Of a stretch of 64,000 nucleotides of DNA, positions 36,608-49,200 are shown piece by piece. The stretch is taken from positions 1-64,000 of the forward strand of contig CAZKAQ010000005.1 in assembly GCA_964550655.1 (NCBI GenBank), read 5' to 3'. The translations under genes and the position numbers were made by a program. Under the pieces are notes generated by a model that searched no databases, was not told where the DNA came from, and was given only the letters and a program-made list of their open reading frames with translations. The stretch's first letter is position 1; each line of letters begins with the position of its first letter. This DNA is from GCA-1730015 sp964550655. GTDB taxonomy: Bacteria; Pseudomonadota; Gammaproteobacteria; Granulosicoccales; Granulosicoccaceae.

Positions 36608-37550
36608 AGCCAGCGTCAACTCGACCTGATAATTTGCTTTTCGAAAATGCCAGGAATCTGTTACCGTGTTTGCCAAGGTAAGTTCTGAACAGACGAGCAC
36701 GTGAATCCCTGTAGTTTGGCTCCAGTCTCAGTGCCTCTCTAAAATTCGCACGCGCAGTGCGAAAATTGAATTGACCAAAATTGTAGACACCTTTCCGATA
36801 AGCGCAGTTTGCCTGAGCTGCAGTATACGCAGCCTTAACTTCAGACGAATCTGTCTCGCTAACAGAATGCTTGTTTAAAATATTTTCAATTGCTTCAATC
36901 ATCAGGACTTCATCACCGGACATATTTCCAGAGTGGCGTCTGTATTTTACTAATGGTTCATTTATGTAGTCGGTAGTGTAGTACTTACATATTCGAATCC
37001 AGAGGTCCCAATTTTCAGCAGCCGGAAAACTTTCATCAAACAGCCCTACTTTATCAATTGCCTCCCGGCATACCACCACGCTACCTCCGGTCATTCTGTT
37101 TTTCACAAGCAAATGCAGATAAATATCGCCCCTTACATTCTCCTCACAGAGCTCTGTTGTGACTACCTCATTGTGCTCGTTGATAATATAAACAGCGCTA
37201 TAAACTAATCCAACATCACCCACAAATAGAGGAATCTGCTTTTCGAGCTTATCGGGTAACCACAAATCATCACTGTCCAGAAACGCAATATACTCACCAT
37301 TTGCCTTTAAAATTGCATTATTTCTGGATTTTACCTGACCCTGATTTTCCTGATCGATCACGATAACCTGGCCGCGATATCGATCTTCATACTCTCTTAG
37401 AATGGCCAAAGAATTATCGGTGGAGCCATCATTTACAGCAACAATTTCTACCTGAGCGTAGGATTGGCCAAGAATGCTATCCAGGGCATCGCGAACGAAG
37501 TTGTCACGATTGAAAACTGGAACAATTACTGAGACGAGACCTGTTTTCAT
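36606..37550 (-). CDS. Family 2 glycosyltransferase
   Basis: This 314-residue cytoplasmic GT-A enzyme transfers a sugar from a nucleotide donor during polysaccharide synthesis. The N-terminal domain shows VSVIVPVFNRDNFVRDALDS, VNDGSTDNS and the metal-binding AFLDSDDLWLPDKLEKQ. A C-terminal helical tail (about residues 230-314) has TPR-like spacing. It lies 41 bp downstream of a flippase gene on the same strand, so both probably serve one exopolysaccharide or O-antigen-like product. The last codons run into a remnant of an inverted-repeat element, so the native C-terminus may have been longer. Confidence 0.9.
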   Translation of the reverse strand: MKTGLVSVIVPVFNRDNFVRDALDSILGQSYAQVEIVAVNDGSTDNSLAILREYEDRYRGQVIVIDQENQGQVKSRNNAILKANGEYIAFLDSDDLWLPDKLEKQIPLFVGDVGLVYSAVYIINEHNEVVTTELCEENVRGDIYLHLLVKNRMTGGSVVVCREAIDKVGLFDESFPAAENWDLWIRICKYYTTDYINEPLVKYRRHSGNMSGDEVLMIEAIENILNKHSVSETDSSEVKAAYTAAQANCAYRKGVYNFGQFNFRTARANFREALRLEPNYRDSRARLFRTYLGKHGNRFLAFSKSKLSGRVDAG

Positions 37551-37591
37551 AAATAAACACTAGTAACTAACTATTGAACAAAAAACCAAAC

Positions 37592-39103
37592 TTACGACGC
37601 AACAAATATCTTTTTAGTCTTCAGCCATAACCAGGTTTGATGATCCTTCTCAACCAGGAAAAACAGCGAAAACAACCACATCAAAACAAGGACTAACAAA
37701 CTAAAAATGATCACTTCAAAATAACTTCCAACGTTGGTATCCAAATATTCGAATATCAAATAAAAGATAACGATTAAGATCGAAGGCTTGAGAACACCAT
37801 TAGTAATGTATTTTACGTAATTGACGTTCAATTCATTACATGTGTAGTAAGGAATGATCAATACATTAGCAACCAGCAACGGAATTGCCGTCCCCACAGC
37901 GACGCCAACAATGCCATAAGCCGGAGCCAGCAGAATACTCATTCCCAAATTGAAAACAGCTTGAATACACAAAATGTATGCTAGCGCTTTGTGCTTACTA
38001 ATACCCTTTAATATTCCCTGAGCAATCAGTTGTGAAAGCGAAAATATATATGCCACCAACAGGATACTTAAAACCTGCCCTGAAGGTTCTGCATAGGATT
38101 CTCCCATCCAAAGTCCAATAAAATCATCTCCAATAATCAGAAGAACAGCAATTACTGGCGCGCACAAAAGCAAGGTGTACTTCGTTCCAATCAAATAGAT
38201 CTGCGCATTTTCTTCCACTTTGCCTACTGCTTCCCTGCTGCTAATAATCGGAATAAGAACGGCAATAATCGCCCAGATAAATTTTTCCAGATTCTCAACG
38301 ATCATCGCTGGAATTGCATAAAAGGTGACCCCCTGTAACGAAACCATTGAACCAATAACAATTGAATCAGTGTAAAAAAGTACCTTTAACGCAATTGCTA
38401 TCAGGAAACTATAAATACTGTAGTCAAACATTTGCTTGAAAGTTGGTTTATTAATCAGGGATATTTTGAATCGCAGAAATTTATATTTCTTCTTGATAAA
38501 TATATACTGAGCCAGATACTGCATGACACTCGTGGCGGCTTGAAGTATCGCCAAAGCAAGTAGCGAATAACCATTTAAGAGTAAGCTGACCAGAATTACA
38601 TTTTTAATAACTGTAGTAACAATTAAAATAATGTTTAATTCAAGAAAATTCTGCATCCCTCGCAAAGAGCCAGAGAGAACACCGAAAATCAGATTAATGG
38701 CCAGATCAACGCCAACAATTATGAAAACCAGATAGAGATAACGTTTATCAAATAACTCGACATTAAAGAAATCTTTGAAAAACAAACCGAGTATGGCTAT
38801 CAAGACTACGACAAATGCGCCGGCAATAGAAAAGAACAAAAAAGCAGAGCTATACATCTGAGCCGCCTTGTCATATTCCTTTACAGCAGTGTATTTAGAT
38901 AAAAACCTGACCAGCGCTGTATTAATTCCAAAATCTAAAACTGTGAAATAACCTCCGATAGATACCATCAGAACCCACACACCATAAACTTCGTCCCCAA
39001 GTTTATTCACCATTATCGGGCTAACGATAAAAGCAACGAGGATGGTTATTATAAAAAAGGCCCAGTTAGCTATAACACTGGTGGCCAATGTGATTTTATT
39101 CAT
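37592..39103 (-). CDS. Wzx-like oligosaccharide flippase
   Basis: This 503-residue inner-membrane protein with 12-14 hydrophobic helices belongs to the MOP/polysaccharide-export superfamily. It begins NKITLATSVIANWAFFIITI and shows PIMVNKLGDEVYGVWVLM, a typical opening of the group. Such proteins move lipid-linked glycans across the inner membrane. It is the first gene of a pair with the glycosyltransferase. No polymerase or chain-length regulator is present nearby, so the locus is either small or split. Confidence 0.9.
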   Translation of the reverse strand: MNKITLATSVIANWAFFIITILVAFIVSPIMVNKLGDEVYGVWVLMVSIGGYFTVLDFGINTALVRFLSKYTAVKEYDKAAQMYSSAFLFFSIAGAFVVVLIAILGLFFKDFFNVELFDKRYLYLVFIIVGVDLAINLIFGVLSGSLRGMQNFLELNIILIVTTVIKNVILVSLLLNGYSLLALAILQAATSVMQYLAQYIFIKKKYKFLRFKISLINKPTFKQMFDYSIYSFLIAIALKVLFYTDSIVIGSMVSLQGVTFYAIPAMIVENLEKFIWAIIAVLIPIISSREAVGKVEENAQIYLIGTKYTLLLCAPVIAVLLIIGDDFIGLWMGESYAEPSGQVLSILLVAYIFSLSQLIAQGILKGISKHKALAYILCIQAVFNLGMSILLAPAYGIVGVAVGTAIPLLVANVLIIPYYTCNELNVNYVKYITNGVLKPSILIVIFYLIFEYLDTNVGSYFEVIIFSLLVLVLMWLFSLFFLVEKDHQTWLWLKTKKIFVAS

Positions 39104-40257
39104 ATTCTTTTCACAAATTGACCAGGAACGGTAAATCTGATTGAGTCATGCTTGGAGGATTGCAGATTGTAATGGTTCAGCCCGGGTATAACACTTTTAT
39201 TTACCGACAATGAATCGATCTCTTGTCATTGCGAGCTTACGACACAACACCTTCAGACATTAGCGCTTCAGACGGGTGTCAGTATATACCCTCATGGAGT
39301 GCTCCGTTTTGGGGTTGATGGATCCACCTTAAATGGACATTCTAACCACCTTCAGAAAATTAGATTATTGATCCTTTTTTGATCTATATACAAGCATCTT
39401 TTTCATCCGAGTTTGCCACTTGACTCACAGATCGGTAGTTTGGGTCATCGAATATTAATTGAAAGGCGTGGCGGCATAACCGAACCGGCGTGGCGGCACG
39501 GATATATCACGAAAATATCACGAGAAAACACACAAGAAAAATCAAAGTCGGACCTGACAACAGAAGAAACAAGGATCGATTTCTCTAAGTAATCTTGCAA
39601 CATTCGACAACCTACTTCTGTGGTCAACTATCGCAGTAACCTGCCATGCCAAAGCCTCCCAGACAGTTTTTTCTTATGAACTATCAATGCTGTCACCGGT
39701 TGTTCATAAGAACACCGCAGGCATGAAATCGAAAATGATCTCTATCTATTTGCTTTATAGAAGTCGCGTCTTTTGTTTTTTTCGTCAGCGATAATTCGGC
39801 GCCGCGTACTCCCGAAATATTTCTCACTGTTCAAATTCATAAACACTTCAACTTCGTATTCAACAGCCGTATGTTCTCGCGTTTTGACTGTCCATCATAG
39901 ATTGAACAGGAATAGCTATTAACTACTTTTGAATTTTAGAAATTATAAAATGCACTGTTGCAAGGTATGTGGACCAAGCAGATAGTTCAGTACGCGCAGG
40001 CTGAATAACTAAGTATTTTATCTGGTTATAGAAAACCAGTTGAATAATCCACAAGGGCATACAAGTTTCATCGTCAACCTCAAGAATTGTAAATCTCTAT
40101 GACACCAACGAATGATCAGCAAAGACTGGTCTGGTGTTTGCTGTGTGGTGGAATGTGGACTTTTATAAACGCGAGGATCCACTGCCATCGGTCTTATATC
40201 TGTCGGCTCTGGCATTTATAACGAACTATAAAGTGCCCAGAACAGGTGGACTATCTA
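39104..40257. other. Long intergenic region before the giant gene
   Basis: More than 1.1 kb carries no credible gene. GGCGTGGCGGCA is repeated at about 39463 and 39487, followed by two copies of atatcacga. The promoter of the giant gene should be near the 3' end. AGGTGG at 40244-40249 is the ribosome-binding site eight bases before its ATG. Confidence 0.45.
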
Positions 40258-43200
40258 ATGTCAAACCATTTTTTCACTGCACGCAGGTTCCGTTCATCAG
40301 CTCTAATATTCCATTGGGTTATGGCAGTATTAGTAATAATACCGATGGAGGTAATGGCAGCACCGGTTGCAGTTGACGATATTGTCCTGGTCCCGTCTAA
40401 CACGGCAATATCTGCCAATGATCTTGCCGCCAACGACACAAATCTGCCGACCGACACTTATACAATTACAACACCACCGTCCCACGGCACCGCTACACTC
40501 TCGGCAAACGGACTACTCGATTATACCCCCAATGTTGGCTTCGCAAGTTTTGATACGCTGACTTACACTGTTGATGACGGCGCTGGAGGAATTGATACAG
40601 CCACAGTCACATTTGAAGTGGTCCTCACAAGTGACTTTCTGACACCAGCCAGTAATTTTATTATTGGACAGGAAGATATACCGACACCATTAAATCTGTC
40701 AGTCGACTCAAGTCTTGAATTCGGCGGTACGCTGCAGGACATCATTGGCGTCGATGCGTTGTATCGCGATGAGAATGGCAGTGGTACAGCAGTCGCCTCG
40801 ACTATTCCATCCGGCTCAACCGGTATAAATATTACCGGCTATGCAACACGTAACGTCGGTACAAATCAGAATGACGTGCAAAACGACGACTATGAACTGT
40901 TATCCGTATCGGTTGATTTACGTGAGGGTACTTATAGCGGGCGACTCACATATAGCATTTTACCGAATCTAAACAATGGAACTATCGATCAGTATACCTG
41001 GCTGAATGTTCCCCTTGGTCAGTCTGTATTGACCGATACCAGCTTTGTCGAAGGCCTCTGGACCGGTGCTGCGGATCTGCTAATCGAAATAGTCGCCGGG
41101 CAAGTCCAGATTACCGAGACCATTCCGCTGCAGATTGCCTACCACATAGAATACATGACAAGCGATGGTGACAGCACAGACTTTGTCGGTGGTTCCGGAG
41201 ATTTGCAGAACCCGGGTGAATTCGTATCTACTTTTGTGATACCAGCAGCGCTCGTACCGACCGATGGCTCCAAGCATGGTTATCTCGTGCTAACCGGTAA
41301 CAGCGCTGCAAACGGTTCTAACTTTGCAGAAGAACACAAGGGATTCAGCCGACTGGTTATTGACCTGCAAGCAGATACGGTCTCAGGTGTTATAGCATCT
41401 GAACGTGGAGAGCTCGATTCGAGAGTGACCACCTGGGCTTTTCTCAATTATCCGCTAATCGATTTAAGAGATACACCAGCGGCTGTTCCGGTAGCTATTA
41501 CCGATAGCACCGCGACTCGTGTAGGCGATGACACCGCCTCTGTAACCGGCATTGAAGATGACCCTACCATTTTTATCGATGCATCAGGCGATTTGATAGT
41601 CGAGCGTGAAAGCGACCATGCTGCAGCTTTTACCACCATGTACACGAGCGAAAACTATCGCCGTACAGGGCTGAGTTCTATTGCAAGCTTTGTCGGAGTT
41701 GAAAGTGACACTACACTGTTTGACTCCAACCCGCCGGATGGAGTTGACAGCAACGGCAAGCCAATAAACATCCAGACCTTCGCGGTGCCGGCAAGCTCAT
41801 CGATTGGTATTGTGCAGATGTCGTGGCAAACGATTGCTGGCAGTGCGAACAACGAGAACGTCGGCTACGGCTTTGCAGTAATTGATCTTAACAACAACAC
41901 CAGTGCCGGATCGATCACTTTCTCAAGAACTACAACCCCGGACCTGGTTGCCTGGCAAAGTGTACCACTGGGTACAACGATGTTCGGCGCTACCGACGGT
42001 GGCATTCCGCTATTTCAAAGTAACAAAGCTGCAGGTGCTTTCACTGACGACTATGCTGAAACCGCGCGGTTTACATTAGTAGACAACGCTGACGGAACAC
42101 GCACACTGGAATTTACTGCCAGCTCTAATGCAGGCACAGGTGCATTTGCGGATTACATCGGCACAACCCAGGTTTCGTGGTTAGGCAGCGAGCCTTTCAG
42201 TGTCGATGGTTTACCGGCAACAGGATTGTTTTCTCATGGCGCGCCGACAGACAATGGCGACTGGGAAGTCGACTTTGCAGACATACCCCTACTGACTCTT
42301 TCTGCCGGTGACCATGCTACCGGTGAGCTGGAGCTTGAGATGTTACTTTCATCAACAGGTGAACTCGACACAGTTGTAATCCATGTAGAACCTGTTGTTG
42401 ACGATCCCACACTGACAGCAAACGATGCCGTTGGCTACCTTGCTACCGCGACCGACCTCGGCATTAGTGTCATTGACTCAGCGGACATTGACGGTTCCGA
42501 GACACAAATTCAAACGCTGACACTTGCAGGAGTTCCCACCACAGTTACACTGGCTTCCGGTACCGGAACCGTCAGTGACTTCGGCGGTGGTAACTGGCAG
42601 GTTGACAGAGCAGCCCTTGCAGGCCTGACAGCGACAGGCACAGCGGCTACTGTGGCCACAATCACAGTGAGTGGCACCAACACCGATACAGATGACCTTG
42701 ACGGCGACACGGTAATAGAAGACACCAACAATGGTGCAGGGGTAGATGAACTCGATACTGCAATCTACCAGGAAACTTTTGATTTAATCATTCGTGAAGT
42801 ACCAACGGTTACGTCACAGCTTGCCAATACAGGAACACCTGTTATCAGTGGTACTGCAAACACCAGTGCTGATGAAACACTATCGGTCACAGTTAACGGT
42901 ATTACCTACATCGCCGGAGATGGCAATCTGGTCGACAACGGCGACGGCACCTGGGATCTGATAATTCCATCTGCAAATACAATTGCAGATGGCAGCTACA
43001 GTGTGACTGCAACACTCACTAATCTCACTGGTGCCACCGGCACAGACATCACCGTTGATGAACTTATCATTGATTCATCACCGCCTGCAGTGCCAGCGGT
43101 CATACCACTAAGCACAAGTGATGCGACGCCCGTACTGTCAGGCACTGCAACTGTTGCCGCCGGTGAGACGCTAACTGTAACCGTTGACGGCATTACCTAC

Positions 43201-46200
43201 ACCGCTGGAGATGGAAACCTGGTAGATAACGCCAACGGCACCTGGACATTGTCTATAACTACACCATTGGCAGAAGCTACCTATGAAGTCACAGCCGCAG
43301 TCACTGATGCAGCGGGAAATAGCACTACAGATATAACAGTCAATGAACTGATTGTACAAGCCATTCCTCTGTCAACTCCCACAGTGGTGCCTTTAACTAC
43401 CAGCAATACAACACCGACTATAACTGGTGCCGCAGTGATCGGACCCGGAGATACCCTCACGGTCACCGTTGCCGGCGTAACCTATACTGCCGGTGATGGA
43501 AACCTGACCTATAACAGCAGCGGCATATGGAGCTTGAACATACCATCAGCTTTGCCTGATAACACTTATGAAGTAGTCGCCACGGTGACAGATGTGTTTG
43601 GCAATGCATTCCCCGATACCAGTAGTGATGAGCTTATCGTCGATACCACTGCACCGGCCACACCAACTGTCATCTCGCAAACCACAAACAATACAACGCC
43701 AACTATTTCCGGTTCTGCGACAGTAAATCTGGGTGAAACCCTGCGTGTTATGGTAGATGGTGTCAGTTACACTGAAGGTGACGGCAATCTGGTTATCAAC
43801 GCAGATGGAACCTGGGATTTAACACTCCCTGCCCCACTCGCAGAAGGGACTTATAGTGTTGTCGCTACTATCACTGATGCAGCAGGCAACATCGCGACTG
43901 ATACAACAGATGATGAATTGATCATTGATATCACTGCACCAGCCATACCGACTGTTACGTTTCAAACCACCAGCAATACAACACCCGTTGTATCCGGCAC
44001 AGCAACAGTTGATCCGGGTGAGACGCTGAGTGTTTCAGTAGCTGGTATCACCTACACCGCGGGTGACGGTAACCTGCTTGATAATGGTGATGGCACCTGG
44101 GATTTAAATATTCCTGCAGCCCTTGCTGATGGTAACTACAGTGTTACGGCCATTATCACTGATGAGTCTGGTAATTCAAGTGAAGATACCACTGCACTGG
44201 AACTGACCATTGATACTACTGCACCGGTTACACCGACAGTTGCAGCACAAAGTACCAATACCACCAGCCCGACGATTACCGGTACTGCTACTGTAGTACC
44301 AGGCGATACACTAACGGTCACTGTAGATGGAGTGACTTATACTGCCGGTGACGGAAACCTTACCGACAACGGTGACGGTACCTGGGTACTTTCACTGCCT
44401 GTACCACTGGCAGAAGGCACTTTCGATGTCATTGCCACTGTCACCGACCCGGCCGGCAACGCCACCAGTGACAACACCATCGGTGAATTGATAATAGATT
44501 TAACTGCACCAATTGCCCCCGGTGTAACCAGTCTGGCCACCACCGATACCACACCTGTGATCGAAGGCACCGCCACCGTGCAAGCGGGTGAGACTCTCTC
44601 GGTTGAAGTTGATGGCATCATCTACACAGCAGGTGACGGTAATCTTGTCGATAACGGTGACGGTACCTGGAATCTGACCATTCCAGCGACTAACATTCTT
44701 GCAGAGAATCTTTATCAGGTTATCGCCAGAGTGACCGATGCAGCTGGCAACAGTGCTGTTGATCCGGGCGTTGATGATCTATTGGTTGATCTGACCGCGC
44801 CGCTTACACCAGGTGTTACCAGTCTGACCACCAACGATACCACGCCGGTAATCGAAGGTACCGCTGTTGTACAGCCAGGTGAAACCCTGACAGTGACGGT
44901 AAACGGCATTAACTATACAGCGGGTGACGGCAACCTTGTCGATAATGGTGATGGCACATGGTCCCTCTCAATTCCAACACCGACAACCGAAGGTTTGTAC
45001 GATGTCACTGCAACTCTTATAGACAGCGCCGGCAACTCGAGTACTGATCCGAGTTCAAGCGAACTACTTATAGATACAACGCTGCCACTAACCCCGACAG
45101 CCACCCCGCTATACACCAGTAACACTAGTCCTGTGATATCCGGTACCGCCAATCCGGGACCGGGAGAAACACTTACCGTCACTGTAGACGGTACCACCTA
45201 CACAGTCGGTGACGGCAACCTGGTTGAGAATGGCGATGGAACCTGGGATTTAACTTTTCCTGCAACACTGGCTGAAGCCACTTATGAAGTCACCGTCTCT
45301 ATTACTGATGCAGCTGGTAATGTCAGCACTGACACCAGTACCGATGAACTGGTAATTGATATAACAGCACCGCCAGTCCCAACAATCATCGCACAGATTA
45401 CCAACATCACCACACCGGTTATTTCAGGTACAAGCTCGACAGCACCGGGTGAAACCCTGACTGTAACTGTGAATGGAGTCAGCTACACAGAAGGAAACGC
45501 AAATCTGCTGGTCAATCCCGACGGCACATGGGAATTAACGATTCCAACAGGCAACGCGCTGGCTGACGGTACTTATGAAGTTATTGCAACCGTCACTGAT
45601 CTGGCTGGCAACTCTGCTACCGACACCACTGCCACTGAATTAATTGTTGATACCATCCCGCCTCCGGTACCGACAGTGGTATCACAAAACACCAGCAACA
45701 CAACGCCGGTGATATCAGGTACCGCGACCATTGCACCGGGTGAGACGCTGACGGTCACGGTTGATGGCGTAGTCTATACTGCAGGCGATGGCAATCTGGT
45801 CGACAATGGCGATGGTACATGGAATCTGACTCTACCCGTACCTTTAGCCGACAACTCCTACCCGGTAACAGTGACTGTTATCGATTCAGCTGGCAACGCC
45901 ACTGAAGATGTCACTACTGCTGAACTTATTATTGATACTACCGCACCTGCAATACCAACTGTTGTAGCACAGGTAACCAGTAATACCTCACCAACCGTTA
46001 ACGGTACTGCAGTGACAGGTGCCGGCGAAATTTTATCAGTCACGCTCAATGGCTTTAACTACACCACAGCCAGCGGTGATCTGATCCACAACAGCGACGG
46101 TACCTGGCAACTGACTGTACCGGTAGTCTTGGCAGATAGCGTTTATGAAGTCATTGCTACGGTGACCGATCTGGCAGGCAATTCGGCAGACGACATCACA

Positions 46201-49200
46201 GCGCTTGAACTTACCGTAGATACCACGCCTCCGGTCGTGCCAACGGTTATGTTTCTGACTACCAATAACAGCACACCTGTTCTATCAGGTACCGCAACAG
46301 TCAATACAACCGAGACGCTGACGGTTTTGCTTAATGGTACGACCTACACGGCTGGTGATGGATTTCTGACAGACAATGGTGCCGGCACATGGGATCTTAG
46401 CGTCGCAACCGCACTGGCTGACGGAAGCTACAATGTAACTGCGACCGTCACTGATGCCGCAGGCAACGCAAGCACTGATGCCACTGCACTTGAATTGACT
46501 ATTGATACAGTGGCACCGGCGATACCGACAGTCACATCACAAATCACCAATTCCACCAGCCCGGTTATCGCAGGTACTGCAACCGTGGCACCGGGCGACA
46601 CACTGACTGTCACCGTAGATGGTGTGATTTACACTGATGGTGACGGTTCTCTGCTGGACAACGGCGATGGTACCTGGTCACTAACTACTCCAGTAGCTCT
46701 GCCTGAAGGTACTCATGAAGTCATCGCGACGGTAACTGATCCTGCAGGTAACGCCACTGACGACGCGACTGCCGGTGAGCTTATCATTGACATTACCGCA
46801 CCAATCGCACCGGGAGTAACCAGTCTCGCCACTACCGACACCACTCCGGTAATTGAAGGCACCGCAACGATCCAGCCAGGTGAGGTGCTAACCGTAGAAG
46901 TCAACGGGGTTATCTACACAGCAGGTGATGGCGATCTGACAGATAACGGAGATGGCACATGGACCCTGAACATCCCTGCTGCCAACGCAATGGCTGAGAA
47001 CCTTTATCAGGTGATTGCTACAGTCACCGACGCTGCAGGTAACAGCGCACTGGACCCGGGTATAGACGACTTACTCATTGACCTGACTGCACCCGTAACT
47101 CCGGGTGTTACCAGCCTGACAACCAACAATACCACACCAGTACTCGAGGGTACCGCCGTAGTCGGTGCCGGGGAGATTCTTTCAGTAACGGTTAATGGTG
47201 TGACTTACACCGCGGGTGATGGCAATCTGACCGATAACGCAGATGGCACATGGATGCTCGCCATTACAGCGACGATCAACGAGGGACTCTATGACGTCAC
47301 TGCGACCATTACAGACACTGCAGGTAATATAAGTACTGATCCAAGTTCCAGTGAATTACTAATCGATACCACAGCACCGCAAACACCAACAGTAACTCCT
47401 CTACATACCAACAACACCAGTCCGGTTATCTCCGGCACAGCCAACGCAGGTCCGGGTGAAGTACTGACAGTGGTAGTCGACCTTGTGACCTATACCAGCG
47501 GAGATGGAAATCTGCTTGATAACGGCGATGGCACATGGGATTTATCAATTCCAACTACACTGGCTGAGGCCACCTATGAAGTTATTGCCACGGTAACCGA
47601 TGCCGCAGGTAACGTCAGCACTGACACCAGCGCTGATGAACTGGTGGTTGATATAACCGCACCACTTGCACCCACTGTTAATACCCTGACCACCAACAAT
47701 ACTACGCCGGTAATTTCAGGTACTGCCTCGACTGTACCCGGTGAAACACTCACCGTCACCGTGAATGGTGTCACCTACACCGATGGTGACGGAAATCTTA
47801 CGGTCAACGCAGATGGCACCTGGTCACTGGTTATACCTGCTGCAAACGCATTAGCTGACGGTAGCTATGAAGTCATCGCAACGACCACAGACCTGGCTGG
47901 CAACGCCACTTCAGATACCACAGCAGCGGAACTCATTGTGGATACGAATCCACCAGTGGTACCGACGGTTGTTGCACAAAATACCAACAATTCCATGCCT
48001 GTGATATCAGGTACAGCTGTTGTCTCAGCCGGGGAAACACTGACAGTCACTATAGACGGTATTACCTACACCGCAGGTGACGGTAATTTGGTTGACAACG
48101 GTGATGGCACTTGGGACCTGACTTTACCTGTGGCGCTTGCCGACAATACCTACACGGTCACTGTGACTATTCTCGACTCAGCTGGCAATGTCAGTGAAGA
48201 TAACACCACCGCAGAACTGGTTATCGACACCGTCGCACCTGTTATACCTACGGTAACAGCACAAACCACCAATAACACAACACCTGTAATCACCGGAACT
48301 GCAACCGTGGCTGCAGGGGAAACACTTAGCGTTACCGTAGATAATATGACCTATACAGCCGGCGACGGAAATCTGATTAACAATGGTGATGGAACCTGGA
48401 CGCTATCTGTACCTGTCGCGCTGGCTGAAGCCACTTATGAAGTTGTGGCAACGGTTACTGATATTGCAGGCAATACCACCAGCGATGTCACAGCGGGTGA
48501 GCTTACCATAGATACTACGGCACCGGTTATTCCAACTGTTATATCGCAAGCTACCAGCGACACCACACCCGTTGTATCCGGTACAGCAATAGTCCTTGCC
48601 GGTGAGACCCTGTCTGTGACTATTGATGGTGTCACCTACACAGCGGGTGACGGCAACCTGATTGACAATGGCGATGGCACATGGGATCTGACACTGCCGA
48701 TAGCATTGCCTGACAATACTTATGCAGTGACCGCCACAATTACTGATGTTGCCGGCAACACAAGTGACGATACTACCACTGCAGAGCTGGTGATCGATAC
48801 AATTGCACCTGTGGTCCCGACAGTTACAGCACAAACCACCAACAATGCATCACCTTCGATTACCGGCACAGCCACTGTTGCACCTGGTGAGACATTGAGC
48901 GTCACGGTAGATGGTGTTACCTATTCGGCAGGCGACGGCAACCTGGTTGATAACGGCGATGGCACATGGGCACTCGCTATACCGCTGCCACTGGCTGAGG
49001 GGGCTTACGATATCACTGTTACAGTGACAGACCCTGCCGGTAACATCGCCAGTGACGCAACAAGCAGCGAGCTTATCATTGATATAACCGCACCTGTGAC
49101 TCCCGGAGTAACCAGTCTGGTCACCACCAATACAACACCTGTTATTGAAGGTACAGCAACCGTCTCAGCCAATGAGATACTCACAGTTGAGGTCGATGGC

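Noticed and set aside
39445..39627. 60-codon minus-strand frame before the giant gene
   Set aside because: No ribosome-binding site and a biased, non-protein-like composition.
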